Notes under the pieces: generated by a model | The model's database searches: none | What the model was told of the DNA's origin: nothing | What the model saw: only the letters and a program-made list of their open reading frames with translations | In this document: piece after piece, positions 52,140 through 59,998 of the stretch | How the letters are laid out: each line of letters starts with the position of its first letter | Position numbering within the stretch: the first letter of the stretch is position 1 | Source of the DNA: Azospirillum rugosum | Lineage (GTDB): Bacteria > Pseudomonadota > Alphaproteobacteria > Azospirillales > Azospirillaceae | Direction: 5' to 3' | DNA length: 64,000 nucleotides | NCBI RefSeq assembly: GCF_017876155.1 | Contig: NZ_JAGINP010000019.1 | Coordinates: forward strand, 120,941 to 184,940 | Program-made: the position numbers and the translations under genes

Positions 52140-53168
52140 ATGGCGCACGACATGAGCGGCGAGGAACTCCGCCGCTACCGCGAGGACCGCGGTATGAACC
52201 AGCAGGAGCTGGTCTCCTGGCTCAACGAACGTCTGGGCCGACGCTACGACCGCGCCAAGATCTCCCGATGGGAGACCGGCGCCGAGCGAATTCCTCAAAC
52301 CGTGGCTTCGGCGCTGAAGGACGCGACCAGCCCGGTGGGCATTCCGGCGGCCTCCAGCCAACGCAACGCACCGCTCGTTCTCTGCGCCGCCAACCAGAAG
52401 GGCGGCGTCGGCAAGACGACGACCTGCGTCAACGTGGCCTGGCTGCTGAGCCGGCAGGGGCAGCGCGTGCTGCTGGTCGATTGCGACCCGCAGGCCAACG
52501 CAACCGTCCACCTCGGCGTGGACCCGCACGAGCGGGAGGTTGCCAAGGAGACGCTGACGCACGCGCTGCGCTCGTCCCGACCGATGCGGGAATTTGTGAC
52601 GCCGGTGTGCGACGGGGCCTTCGACCTCCTCCCCTCCTCCATCTCCCTGGCGGCGGCCGATCGCGAATTGTTGCGCCAGCCCAACGGCACGCTGATCCTG
52701 CGCGCCAAGCTCGCCCAACTGGCCGGCCATTACGACTTCGTCATTCTGGACTGTCCGCCGCATCTGGGCGAGTTGACGGTCTCGGTGCTGAACGCCGCCG
52801 ACCAGCTCCTCATTCCAACACAGACGGAGATGCTGTCGCTGATGGGCATTCCCCAGCTGTTCGAAACCATCGCCGGCGTGCGCGAACTCGTCAATCCCCG
52901 CTTGCGGATCCTGGGCATCCTGCCGACCATGTTCAGCCCGCGCCGGCTTCAGGACGAACAGATCCTGACGGAGCTGCACGCCATGGCCACATCCGAGAGC
53001 CTGCGCCTGTTTTCCCCGGTCCGCCGGGCCGCCGATTACACCAAGAGCGTTCTGGCCGGGCGTCCGGGGTTGGCCATGAACCCCAACTCCGCCGGGGCGG
53101 AGAGCTATCAGGAGATTGCCGAGGCGTTGCTGGTGCTTGGCCGCGCGGAGATGAACCATGGCGCCTAA
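52140..53168 (+). CDS. parA: ParA partition ATPase with N-terminal HTH domain
   Basis: A 342-residue ParA. Residues about 5-60 are an XRE-type helix-turn-helix (GMNQQELVSWLNERLGRRYD), which lets plasmid ParA proteins bind and repress their own promoter. The ATPase has the deviant Walker A ANQKGGVGKTTT (K87 and K92), LLVDCDPQAN and VILDCPPHLG. It drives replicon segregation together with ParB, whose gene overlaps by 11 bases. No replication-initiator gene is in the window. Confidence 0.87.
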   Translation: MAHDMSGEELRRYREDRGMNQQELVSWLNERLGRRYDRAKISRWETGAERIPQTVASALKDATSPVGIPAASSQRNAPLVLCAANQKGGVGKTTTCVNVAWLLSRQGQRVLLVDCDPQANATVHLGVDPHEREVAKETLTHALRSSRPMREFVTPVCDGAFDLLPSSISLAAADRELLRQPNGTLILRAKLAQLAGHYDFVILDCPPHLGELTVSVLNAADQLLIPTQTEMLSLMGIPQLFETIAGVRELVNPRLRILGILPTMFSPRRLQDEQILTELHAMATSESLRLFSPVRRAADYTKSVLAGRPGLAMNPNSAGAESYQEIAEALLVLGRAEMNHGA

Positions 53169-54024
53169 GAAGGGTCTGGACACGGCCAACACCGGCCTTT
53201 TGAAGCGGGCCATCAGTCGCGCCGCGGGTGGCGGCAGCAGCAGCAACCGAGCGCTGTTCGGCCTGAGCGCCAAGATGCGCTTCCGGGAAATCCCGCTCGG
53301 GCAGATCGAGCCGGACCCGGACCAGCCACGCCGGAACGCTCAGGAGGCCGACATCGGGGCGCTGGCCGCATCGATCGAGCAGAAAGGGTTGCTGCAGCCG
53401 ATCAACGTCCGTGAGATCGCCGCCGACCGGTTCATGATCATCGCCGGAGAACGGCGGTATTGGGCGTTCCAGCAACTCGCCCGCGACACCATTCCGGCGA
53501 TGGTCCTGGACACCGACGACGCCCAGGCCCTGGCGCTCATCGAGAACGTGCAGCGCGTCGACCTGCATCCCATCGACGTGGCCCGCTCCCTGGAGCGGCT
53601 GATCGACGACAAGGGGCTGACGCAGGAACAGGCGGCGGTGCTCATCGGCAAATCGCAAGAGTACGTGGCCCGGCTGTTGGGAATCCTGCGGCTGCCGGCG
53701 CCGATCCTTGAGGACGCCCCGCAGCAGGCACACGTGTCAGTGTCCGTGCTGATGGAACTCTCCGAGCTCGGCGACGCCGCGTTGCAAGCCCAACTGTGGG
53801 AGCGCGCGAAATCCGGGCTCACGGTAAAGGCGGTCCGTGAGGCGAAGCAGCAGCGCAAGGCCCCCTCCCCTACTCCGGCATCCTACCAGCCGGCGTTGCG
53901 GGCCCTGCACAACGGGATGGCGAAGCTCCACGACCTGAGCGCGGGTGGCCGCCGGCTTGAAGACGCCGACCGTAAGGCACTTCTCGACTTGCGCGCCGCC
54001 ATCGACGCGCTGCTTGGCGACTGA
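53158..54024 (+). CDS. parB: ParB partition protein
   Basis: A 288-residue ParB. The CTPase domain (about 40-135) has IAGERRYWAFQQL and the ENVQRVDLHPIDVA motif. The DNA-binding helix-turn-helix (about 140-200) includes LTQEQAAVLIGKSQEYVARL. A C-terminal dimerisation segment follows. It overlaps parA by 11 bases and is followed six bases after its stop by the first of two palindromes, its likely parS targets. Confidence 0.88.
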   Translation: MAPKKGLDTANTGLLKRAISRAAGGGSSSNRALFGLSAKMRFREIPLGQIEPDPDQPRRNAQEADIGALAASIEQKGLLQPINVREIAADRFMIIAGERRYWAFQQLARDTIPAMVLDTDDAQALALIENVQRVDLHPIDVARSLERLIDDKGLTQEQAAVLIGKSQEYVARLLGILRLPAPILEDAPQQAHVSVSVLMELSELGDAALQAQLWERAKSGLTVKAVREAKQQRKAPSPTPASYQPALRALHNGMAKLHDLSAGGRRLEDADRKALLDLRAAIDALLGD

Positions 54025-54029
54025 TCCGC

Positions 54030-54045
54030 TATTAGACGTCTAATA
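54030..54045. promoter_or_regulatory. parS-like palindrome, copy 1
   Basis: TATTAGACGTCTAATA, a perfect 16-bp palindrome six bases after the parB stop codon. Size, palindromic form and position are those of plasmid centromere sites bound by the adjacent ParB. Confidence 0.75.
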
Positions 54046-54069
54046 CGTCACCGGGATGGCCCGGGGCTT

Positions 54070-54083
54070 ATTAGACGTCTAAT
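54070..54083. promoter_or_regulatory. parS-like palindrome, copy 2
   Basis: ATTAGACGTCTAAT, the same palindrome as copy 1 with 14 bp matching; the centres are 39 bp apart, close to four helical turns, so ParB dimers would lie on one face. Confidence 0.75.
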
Positions 54084-54246
54084 CGATCGTCCGAGGCGCC
54101 AGGGTACGGATGCGGTCTTCGATCCGTTCATCCAGTGGATTGTAGACCAGAAGGCTCAAATCCGGACGGCCATCGACGGCGAAAGCCGAACATTCCAACT
54201 CGAAGGTGCCGAGCTCTGGATGCTGGAGGTGCTTGATCCCCTCGCC
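54079..54246 (-). pseudogene. C-terminal scrap of an MmyB-type XRE regulator
   Basis: The last 55 codons of a minus-strand gene: IKHLQHPELGTFELECSAFA, then RPDLSLLVYNPLDERIEDRI. This is the end of the MmyB-like ligand-binding domain found behind a helix-turn-helix in actinobacterial and proteobacterial regulators. Everything upstream is lost. Its stop codon overlaps the second parS palindrome, so the scrap may be a passenger of a recombination event at the partition locus. Confidence 0.6.
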
Positions 54247-54330
54247 CGGCACAGCTCGTCGACGAGGTTGGCGATCTCCTTCACGGCGCCGGCCCGTGCG
54301 GCATCGAATGCATCCAGCAATCGCTGGGCC

Positions 54331-54639
54331 GCTTGTCACCGGAGCGACGCCGCCCGTCTCTATCGTCTGGCGATCGAGGCGGCGGAACCCGGCGCACGCT
54401 ACCACGCGGTCGGCGTGGAAGGCTTCGAAACACGCGCGATCGTGAAGGCACTGGCGCGCGGCCTGAAGATCCGGGCCGTTTCAATCCCGCAGGAGGAAGC
54501 GGCCGAGCATTTCGGCTGGATGGCGATGTTCGCGGGCATCGACATGGCAGCGTCCAGCGCCGTGACGCAAGCGAAGCTCGGTTGGCGTCCGAAAGGTCCC
54601 GGCCTCATCGCCAACCTCGACGCGATGCGCTACGCCTGA
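54331..54639 (+). pseudogene. C-terminal scrap of an NAD-dependent epimerase/dehydratase (SDR)
   Basis: About 100 codons reading SDAARLYRLAIEAAEPGARY, ARGLKIRAVSIPQEEAAEHF, then GWMAMFAGIDMAASSAVTQA and KLGWRPKGPGLIANLDAM. This matches the C-terminal third of atypical extended SDR proteins, whose Rossmann N-terminus is absent. Codons before 54331 belong to other scraps. It faces the MmyB scrap; such regulators and SDR genes are often neighbours, so both may come from one ancestral divergent pair. Confidence 0.6.
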
Positions 54640-54700
54640 CACGGTGGTTGCGGCCCGGCCCAAGGTGGTTCCGTCTGTGACCGGATCGTTCTCGAACGGC

Positions 54701-55009
54701 TTAATCCTGACGCCCGTGCGACACACCGGAGAAGGCCCGAAGCGCGTCCGCCACATCATTCATGACCTGCGGAAAGAACGCAACCCGACCGACAAGCGGA
54801 CCCTCGGTGATCGGTGTGGGCCGGGGCAGAACGCGGGGCAGGGGAAGCGGCTTGCCACCGTCCCGTTCGTCCGCGCGCGGCGGGTCGTAGAAGTGGAGCG
54901 CGAGTTGCCCATCGGGTTCGGCGGCATAGGGAATTCCGGGCACGGTCCGGCGCTCCGCACCCGGAAGAACATACTGGTCGCCTTGGGCGGTCCGTTCCGT
55001 CAGCGGCAT
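54701..55009 (-). CDS. Hypothetical protein or fragment, 102 aa
   Basis: Unrecognised. From ATG 55009 the frame reads MPLTERTAQGDQYVLPGAER, then YAAEPDGQLALHFYDPPRAD and EGPLVGRVAFFPQVMNDVAD. Protein-like sequence also extends upstream of this ATG (NLTATANRVFW), so the start may be further out or lost. It lies after the 159-aa gene in the same direction. Because the region is a patchwork of scraps it may be a fragment itself. Confidence 0.35.
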   Translation of the reverse strand: MPLTERTAQGDQYVLPGAERRTVPGIPYAAEPDGQLALHFYDPPRADERDGGKPLPLPRVLPRPTPITEGPLVGRVAFFPQVMNDVADALRAFSGVSHGRQD

Positions 55010-55171
55010 CCAAAACACCCGGTTAGCGGTCGCGGTCAGGTTCAACCTATCAGGTTTCCGCCAACCCGCGTCAGAAAAAGCGGCTCGTCGCGCCCGCGGC
55101 GACGAGCCGGAACGCCCGCCTGTTCTTCGCCATCGACCTTGCACAACTCATCCGAAAGCGCCCGTGATCGA

Positions 55172-55651
55172 TCATCCCACGCTGATGCCGGCAAATTCCA
55201 GCTGACGCGCAACCTTGGACAGCCGATGGTCATCGGCGGGGTGCTCGCTCAGCAGGAAGGGGCCGAAATCGGCGTCCGCCGTCCGGCCAATCAGCACCAC
55301 GTCGGTTGGCAACACGATCACGTTCCAGGAGACCTCCTCAGCCACTCGGCTGGCGGTGACGGGATCGATGCCGCTGGCGTTGTGCGCCGCCATCCGAACG
55401 AACATCACCATCCCCGCCGCGTCCTGCATCGCGCGCCGGTAAGACGGATGCTGCATGATGGCAACGTCGCCCATCGCGGCGGACACGGCGAGAGTGGCCA
55501 CCATCCTGGGCCCGTACAGGGTATCCCGGATGCATCCTTCGATGATGACGGCCGGGGCGCCGATGTCGCGCATGAGCGTCCGGCAGTTCGCCAGGATCGG
55601 GTTCCAGAGCGGGGGAGGGGAGGGCAGGGGGACCGAAGTGACCATGGGCAT
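55172..55651 (-). CDS. Hypothetical protein, 159 aa
   Basis: Unrecognised. An alpha/beta soluble protein with an alternating pattern (GAPAVIIEGCIRDTLYGPRM, VVLIGRTADADFGPFLLSEH) and no signal peptide. It has ordinary amino-acid composition for this genome, which supports a real gene. The 90 bases before it show no clear promoter. Confidence 0.5.
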   Translation of the reverse strand: MPMVTSVPLPSPPPLWNPILANCRTLMRDIGAPAVIIEGCIRDTLYGPRMVATLAVSAAMGDVAIMQHPSYRRAMQDAAGMVMFVRMAAHNASGIDPVTASRVAEEVSWNVIVLPTDVVLIGRTADADFGPFLLSEHPADDHRLSKVARQLEFAGISVG

Positions 55652-55741
55652 TGGCTGTCGATCGGACCGACCAGGAGAGGATCGAGGCCCGCTCCGAATG
55701 AGGGCGCACAGAGCCGCTCATTGCCGGGGCGGAAGGGTCGG

Positions 55742-55900
55742 TCACTGATAGCCGCCGTTTTCCGCGCGCTCCTGCGCAGCCTCCTCCTGGGCTTTTGTCA
55801 GCTCGTCCTTCGTCCCCGGCCGCGGGACATCGGGCTTGGCGGTCGCACCGTCCTTTTCCGCTTGGTCCGGTTTTGCGTCGGTGTTGCGGCGTTCGTCCAT
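55742..55900 (-). CDS. Small charged hypothetical protein, 52 aa
   Basis: MDERRNTDAKPDQAEKDGAT followed by a Glu/Ala/Lys-rich stretch; highly hydrophilic and probably disordered. GAGGA eight bases before ATG 55900 supports translation. No family recognised. Confidence 0.55.
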   Translation of the reverse strand: MDERRNTDAKPDQAEKDGATAKPDVPRPGTKDELTKAQEEAAQERAENGGYQ

Positions 55901-56138
55901 CGCGTCATCCTCGCTTGTGGAACGGGCCGATGCAGCCCGTCTGCATCTCTCCAACACGCGTGCGTGCCGGCCGTCCCATCGTGGTGAGCGCTCGCCCGTG
56001 CGGAAGCCGACCGCACCGCCGCCTTGAACGCCTTGGTCGGGCGCTTGACCAACACGCCACAGCACTGTCCGGATTGCGCAACACCCGCAGAGGTAGCGCC
56101 CCATGCCGAAGCCCCAAGAGCGGATTGACCGCGGCGCC

Positions 56139-56173
56139 AAAAACAGAAGAGGCGGGGAGATCCCCGCCTCTTC
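56139..56173 (-). terminator. Intrinsic terminator of nirK
   Basis: On the minus strand: GAAGAGGCGGGGA, two bases, TCCCCGCCTCTTC, then TGTTTTT. A 13-bp GC-rich perfect stem followed by a T-run, 15 bases after the nirK stop codon. Confidence 0.9.
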
Positions 56174-56188
56174 GTTGCCTGGGCTGGC

Positions 56189-57253
56189 TCAGTGCTGCAT
56201 GTCGCCCATCTGCTTGCGGCTGTCGCCGCTTTTGTCCTTGATGATGCTGTCGTTGGCCGGGCCCTCGACCTCCAGGATGCCGATCAGGCCCTTGGTGGCG
56301 CGGCTCAGCGCGTGGTCGACCAGGGCGTACTTGCCCGGGTAATCCACCTTGAACTCCACCATGGTGGCGCCGCCCGGCGCGACGGTGACGGTCTGCACGC
56401 CCTTGTTCGGCTCGCTCTCCAGACCGCCCATGTTGTAGACGCGGTCGAAGATTTCGCCGATCACGTGGAAGGACGAGGTCAGGTTCGGGCCGCCGACGCC
56501 GAACCAGATGCGCACGGTCTCGCCGACCTTGACCTTCAGCGGCTTGTCCTTGGACAGCGCGCCGACGGCGCCGTTGAACACCAGGTAGTTGGGCTTTTCG
56601 TTCACCAGCCCGTCGTAGTCGTCCTCGGCGTTGGGGATGTTCTTGGCCTTGGTGGCGTAGACTTCCTGCTGCATCACGTAGTATTCGTGATCCACCGCCG
56701 GCATGCCGGCCTCGGGCTCGACGACGATCAGGCCGTACATGCCTTTGGAGATGTGGTGGGCGACCATCGGCGTGGCGCAGTGATAGACGTAGACGCCGGG
56801 CGTCAGCGCCTTGAAGGAGAACTCCTTGGTCTGGCCCGGCTCCACCTGGGTGATCTGGCCGCCGCCGAGGAAGCCGGTCGCCGCGTGGAAGTCCACGGAG
56901 TGGTTCATCGTGGAGTCCTTGGCGTTGGCGATCTTCACGTCCACCGTGTCGCCGACGCGCACCCGGACCATCGGGCCGGGGATGGTGTTGTTGAAGGTCC
57001 AGTAGGTGTAGGTGGTGCCGTCGTCCAGCTTGGATTCCACCTCGGTCGTGTTCAGGGTGACCTGATGGGTCTTGGGCGCGCGCTTGCCGGCCTTTTCCGG
57101 GGCGGGAACGGCGGCCGGATCCTGGACGATGCTGACCGTCGGTTCCTTGACCTTCGGTTCGGCGTACAGCGTGGTGGCCGAAGCGGCGCTGATGCCCGAC
57201 AGGGACAGCAGGGCTACGGCGCTGACGGTGGCGAGAAACGTCTTGGTGTTCAT
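56189..57253 (-). CDS. nirK: Copper-containing nitrite reductase
   Basis: A 354-residue periplasmic enzyme reducing nitrite to nitric oxide. The signal peptide covers residues 1-27 (FLATVSAVALLSLSGISAAS). Two cupredoxin domains follow. Type 1 copper ligands are H118, C159, H167 and M172, and type 2 ligands H123 and H158, with the third histidine from the FHVIGEIFD segment of the neighbouring subunit. The seven residues between C159 and H167 give the short loop of AniA-type class II enzymes. Two TTGA-N6-TCAA boxes lie 68 and 90 bases upstream of the ATG, and an intrinsic terminator follows, so it is a single-gene unit. Confidence 0.93.
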   Translation of the reverse strand: MNTKTFLATVSAVALLSLSGISAASATTLYAEPKVKEPTVSIVQDPAAVPAPEKAGKRAPKTHQVTLNTTEVESKLDDGTTYTYWTFNNTIPGPMVRVRVGDTVDVKIANAKDSTMNHSVDFHAATGFLGGGQITQVEPGQTKEFSFKALTPGVYVYHCATPMVAHHISKGMYGLIVVEPEAGMPAVDHEYYVMQQEVYATKAKNIPNAEDDYDGLVNEKPNYLVFNGAVGALSKDKPLKVKVGETVRIWFGVGGPNLTSSFHVIGEIFDRVYNMGGLESEPNKGVQTVTVAPGGATMVEFKVDYPGKYALVDHALSRATKGLIGILEVEGPANDSIIKDKSGDSRKQMGDMQH

Positions 57254-57314
57254 GGCGTCGTCCAGGATCGATGTTTCGACTGGACCGACCATGGCACTGC
57301 CGAGCCTGCCTGAA

Positions 57315-57328
57315 TTTGACTGCCGTCA
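57315..57328. promoter_or_regulatory. Crp/Fnr-type box upstream of nirK (proximal)
   Basis: TTGACTGCCGTCAA: perfect TTGAC-N4-GTCAA palindrome, centred about 68 bases before the nirK start. FNR, ANR, DNR and NnrR share this recognition pattern. Confidence 0.8.
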
Positions 57329-57336
57329 AGAGGAAT

Positions 57337-57350
57337 ATTGATCGCCATCA
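57337..57350. promoter_or_regulatory. Crp/Fnr-type box upstream of nirK (distal)
   Basis: TTGATCGCCATCAA: perfect TTGAT-N4-ATCAA palindrome, centred 22 bases (about two helical turns) from the proximal box. The inner base pair matches the oxygen-sensing FNR consensus more than the other three boxes do, which may mean a different regulator. Confidence 0.75.
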
Positions 57351-57620
57351 AGTCGCCGGTCGTTTTACTCGGCCATGAACTTAGAAGTACAGAGTCTATA
57401 CTTTTGCGTGCCGATCCCAGCGGGCAGCCGCACTGTCCGCCGTTTTTGTGGCCTGCCCATTGAACATGTTGGAGGGGAGGGCGCCCGCTTCGCTCCGGAA
57501 TCCGGCAGCGTGAGGGTCCGCTCTGGGGGCGACGCCGTGGACGCGTCGCTGTGGGTGCGACAGGGAGCCGCAGGGTGCGCGACGCATTGCGCCGGATGGC
57601 CGAACCCCCGGCCGGACCGC

Positions 57621-57634
57621 TTGACCATCGTCAA
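57621..57634. promoter_or_regulatory. Crp/Fnr-type box upstream of the NnrS-like gene
   Basis: TTGACCATCGTCAA, same TTGAC-N4-GTCAA form as at nirK, centred about 97 bases before the start at 57725. The remainder of the nirK to NnrS-like gap (57351-57724) shows no gene. Confidence 0.75.
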
Positions 57635-57724
57635 AGCCACCCACCACCCACGGGCCTAAAGCTCCACGCCGCAGGACCGCCGTTCGGGCGGTCTTCGGCT
57701 ACGTTTGGTTCAAGGGTGCCGCGC

Positions 57725-59008
57725 ATGGTCCCACTTCCCACCGCCGGCGACGCGCGAGACCGGCTTCTGCCGGCATCGGTCCCATTCCGGTTCTTCGCTG
57801 CGGCGCTGGTTTTTCATCTCTGCGGATGGCTCTTGCTCGCCGCCGGGCCGGACCGGGTGGCCGGCTTCCGCGGCGGGCCGGGATGGGTGCTCGCGGCGCT
57901 CCACCTGTTCACGCTGGGGGTTCTGCTGACCACGGCCATGGGCGCCTCCTTCCAGCTGCTTCCCATGGCGACGGTCCGGCCCGTCCGATCGGTCGGCTGG
58001 GTGAAGCTGTGCTTCTGGCTGACCGTCCCCGGCATTGCGATCCTGACGCACGGCATGGCTTTGTTCGACCCGTCCGCCCTCATGCTGGGCGGGGCGCTGG
58101 TCGGGTGCGGGGTTCTCCTGTTCGGCGCGCTGCTGGCCGACAACCTGCGCTCGGCCGGGGACATGCCGGGAATGCGGCTGTGCGCGGGCGTCGCGCTGGC
58201 GGCGTTGGCGGTCATGGCGGCGTTGGGTCTCGCCCTGATCGCCGACCTTTTCGTTCCCATCCTGCCGGACCGCGCGTCGGCCGCCGGCGCGCATCTGGGA
58301 ATGGCGCTGTTCGGCTTCTTCGGCCTGATGGCGGCCGGCTTCTCCACCATCCTGGTGCCGATGCTGACCCTGGGGCCGGCGCCCTCCGCCGCGTCCGGCC
58401 GCGCGGTCGCGGTGGCGGGCGGCGCCGGGCTGACGCTGCTGGCGTTGGGCGGGCTGACCGGGACCACGGCCTTCACCGCCGCCGCCGTCGTCGCCGGGCT
58501 GGCCGCGTCGGCCATCCATCTCCACGCCATGGCCGGCGTGCTGCGCCGCCGGATGCGGCGGCGGCTGGGCACCGACTTTCGCCTGATCCGCGGCGCTTGG
58601 GCGATGCTGCCGCTCTCGCTCCTGCTCGCGCTGGCCCTGGCGCTCGGCGTCGACGGCTTCAACCTGCCCGCGGTGTTCGTGACGGTCACGGTGTTCGGCT
58701 GGCTGCTGAGCCTGCTGTTCGGCGTGCTGCAACGCATCGCCCCGTTCCTCGCCTCGGTCCACGCCACGCGGCCGGGGTGCCCGACGCCGCTGGTGTCGCG
58801 TTTGGCGCCCGAGCGGCCGCTCGCCGTGCACGCGGCCCTGCACGCGGCCGCCGTGGCCTTGCTGGTCGCCGGCAACCTCGCCGACTCCGACGGGATCGTG
58901 CGCGCCGGCGCCCTGTGCGGAACGGCGGGCGCGGTTTCCCTGCTCGTCTTCGCCGTTCGCCTCTTCGTCCGCACGCGGACGGCGCTGCTCTCAACCCCGT
59001 CCCACTGA
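57725..59008 (+). CDS. NnrS-like multi-helix membrane protein
   Basis: A 427-residue protein with about twelve hydrophobic helices. Histidines placed inside helices (LVFHLCGWLLLA, ALHLFTLGVLLTTAMGASFQ, GAHLGMALFGFFGLMAAGF) suggest bound heme or copper, as in NnrS, a haem-copper membrane protein needed to resist nitrosative stress. The gene lies within a nir/nor cluster and has a Crp/Fnr box upstream. The ATG at 57725 opens just before the first helix. Assignment rests on topology and context rather than on a full motif match. Confidence 0.65.
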   Translation: MVPLPTAGDARDRLLPASVPFRFFAAALVFHLCGWLLLAAGPDRVAGFRGGPGWVLAALHLFTLGVLLTTAMGASFQLLPMATVRPVRSVGWVKLCFWLTVPGIAILTHGMALFDPSALMLGGALVGCGVLLFGALLADNLRSAGDMPGMRLCAGVALAALAVMAALGLALIADLFVPILPDRASAAGAHLGMALFGFFGLMAAGFSTILVPMLTLGPAPSAASGRAVAVAGGAGLTLLALGGLTGTTAFTAAAVVAGLAASAIHLHAMAGVLRRRMRRRLGTDFRLIRGAWAMLPLSLLLALALALGVDGFNLPAVFVTVTVFGWLLSLLFGVLQRIAPFLASVHATRPGCPTPLVSRLAPERPLAVHAALHAAAVALLVAGNLADSDGIVRAGALCGTAGAVSLLVFAVRLFVRTRTALLSTPSH

Positions 59009-59021
59009 CCGGAATTCACCC

Positions 59022-59528
59022 ATGCTCGACCTACAATCGGAAATCGCCAAGCTTCTCCACGTCGACCACATGACCACGCTGGCCACGCTGCAAAGCCTGG
59101 ACGAACTGCTGGCCTCCCGGCCGGGGCGCCTGCCGAACCTCACGGATGAGGCGGTGCGCCGGACCCTTCAGGACGTGATCGCGATCGCCGCGCAGGAGGT
59201 CGGCCGCCATTTCGCTTTTGAAGAGGGGCAGCTGTTCCCCCTCCTGGAAGCCTGCGGCCAGACCGGCATGGTCGGCCTGCTGACGATGGAGCACCACTCC
59301 ATCCTGCCGGCCGCCCAGGAGGCCGCACGGCTGGCGACGGAAGCGCTCGGGGCCGGGACCTTCACGCCCGACGGCTGGGAAGACTTCCAGCGCGTCGCCA
59401 TGGAACTGCTGGAACGCGAGATGTTCCACATCCAGAAGGAGGAGATGGGCCTGTTGGCCGCCATCGCCGCCCTGGTGTCGCCCGAGGACGACGCCCGCCT
59501 CGCCGAAGCGTACCGGGCGCTCGCCTGA
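59022..59528 (+). CDS. Hemerythrin-like (HHE) domain protein
   Basis: A 168-residue four-helix protein with the diiron-binding pattern H (LLHVDHMTTL), HxxxE (GRHFAFEEGQLF), HH (TMEHHSILPA) and HxxxE (MFHIQKEEMGLL). Related proteins bind oxygen or NO or repair iron-sulfur clusters. It begins 13 bases after the NnrS-like gene, so it is in the same operon and is probably involved in NO handling. Confidence 0.82.
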   Translation: MLDLQSEIAKLLHVDHMTTLATLQSLDELLASRPGRLPNLTDEAVRRTLQDVIAIAAQEVGRHFAFEEGQLFPLLEACGQTGMVGLLTMEHHSILPAAQEAARLATEALGAGTFTPDGWEDFQRVAMELLEREMFHIQKEEMGLLAAIAALVSPEDDARLAEAYRALA

Positions 59529-59537
59529 CAATAGGAT

Positions 59538-59807
59538 TTACGGCGCGGCGCTCCGATGGAAGCGCACGGTCCAGTGCCCCGGCCCGACCATCCGCGCCTG
59601 TGCCACGAAGCCCTCATCGGCCAACAGGGAGCGCAGCGGGACGGGGTCGAACGGCGCCTCCAACACCAGGAGACCACCGGGCGGCACCTCCGCCGCGTGG
59701 TCGAGGACGACCCCAAGCGGGTTTTCCCCGGCGGCCAGCAAGGGGCGCACGTCGAGATGAACCGTCGCCGGAGCGTCGTCGGAACTGGGGGAATTGGGGA
59801 AAGTCAT
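59538..59807 (-). CDS. DUF2249 protein, 89 aa
   Basis: Short soluble protein with the DUF2249 pattern (VHLDVRPLLAAGENPLGVVL; GGLLVLEAPFDPVPLRSLLA; the C-terminal WTVRFHR strand), a TusA-like fold common in denitrification clusters. GGAGG precedes ATG 59807. It ends nine bases from the hemerythrin stop on the other strand and shares the divergent box at 59882-59895 with ubiT. Role unknown. Confidence 0.75.
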   Translation of the reverse strand: MTFPNSPSSDDAPATVHLDVRPLLAAGENPLGVVLDHAAEVPPGGLLVLEAPFDPVPLRSLLADEGFVAQARMVGPGHWTVRFHRSAAP

Positions 59808-59881
59808 GCCGCCTCCAATCTGCCGGGGCATCGACGCGCCCGGACACCGCCCCGCTTACCACCACGCCGGGCAGCGCGGGC

Positions 59882-59895
59882 TTGACCGGAGTCAA
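59882..59895. promoter_or_regulatory. Crp/Fnr-type box between DUF2249 and ubiT
   Basis: TTGACCGGAGTCAA, TTGAC-N4-GTCAA form, centred about 110 bases before ubiT and about 82 before the divergent DUF2249 gene. It could serve both promoters. Confidence 0.75.
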
Positions 59896-59998
59896 GGACC
59901 GCGCCGTCCGCCTGTCCTATCGCCGACACGCGGCGGGAGCAACCCCCGCCACGCACAAAGACTCCAAAACCAAATCCGAACAGGGAGGAACACCGCGA

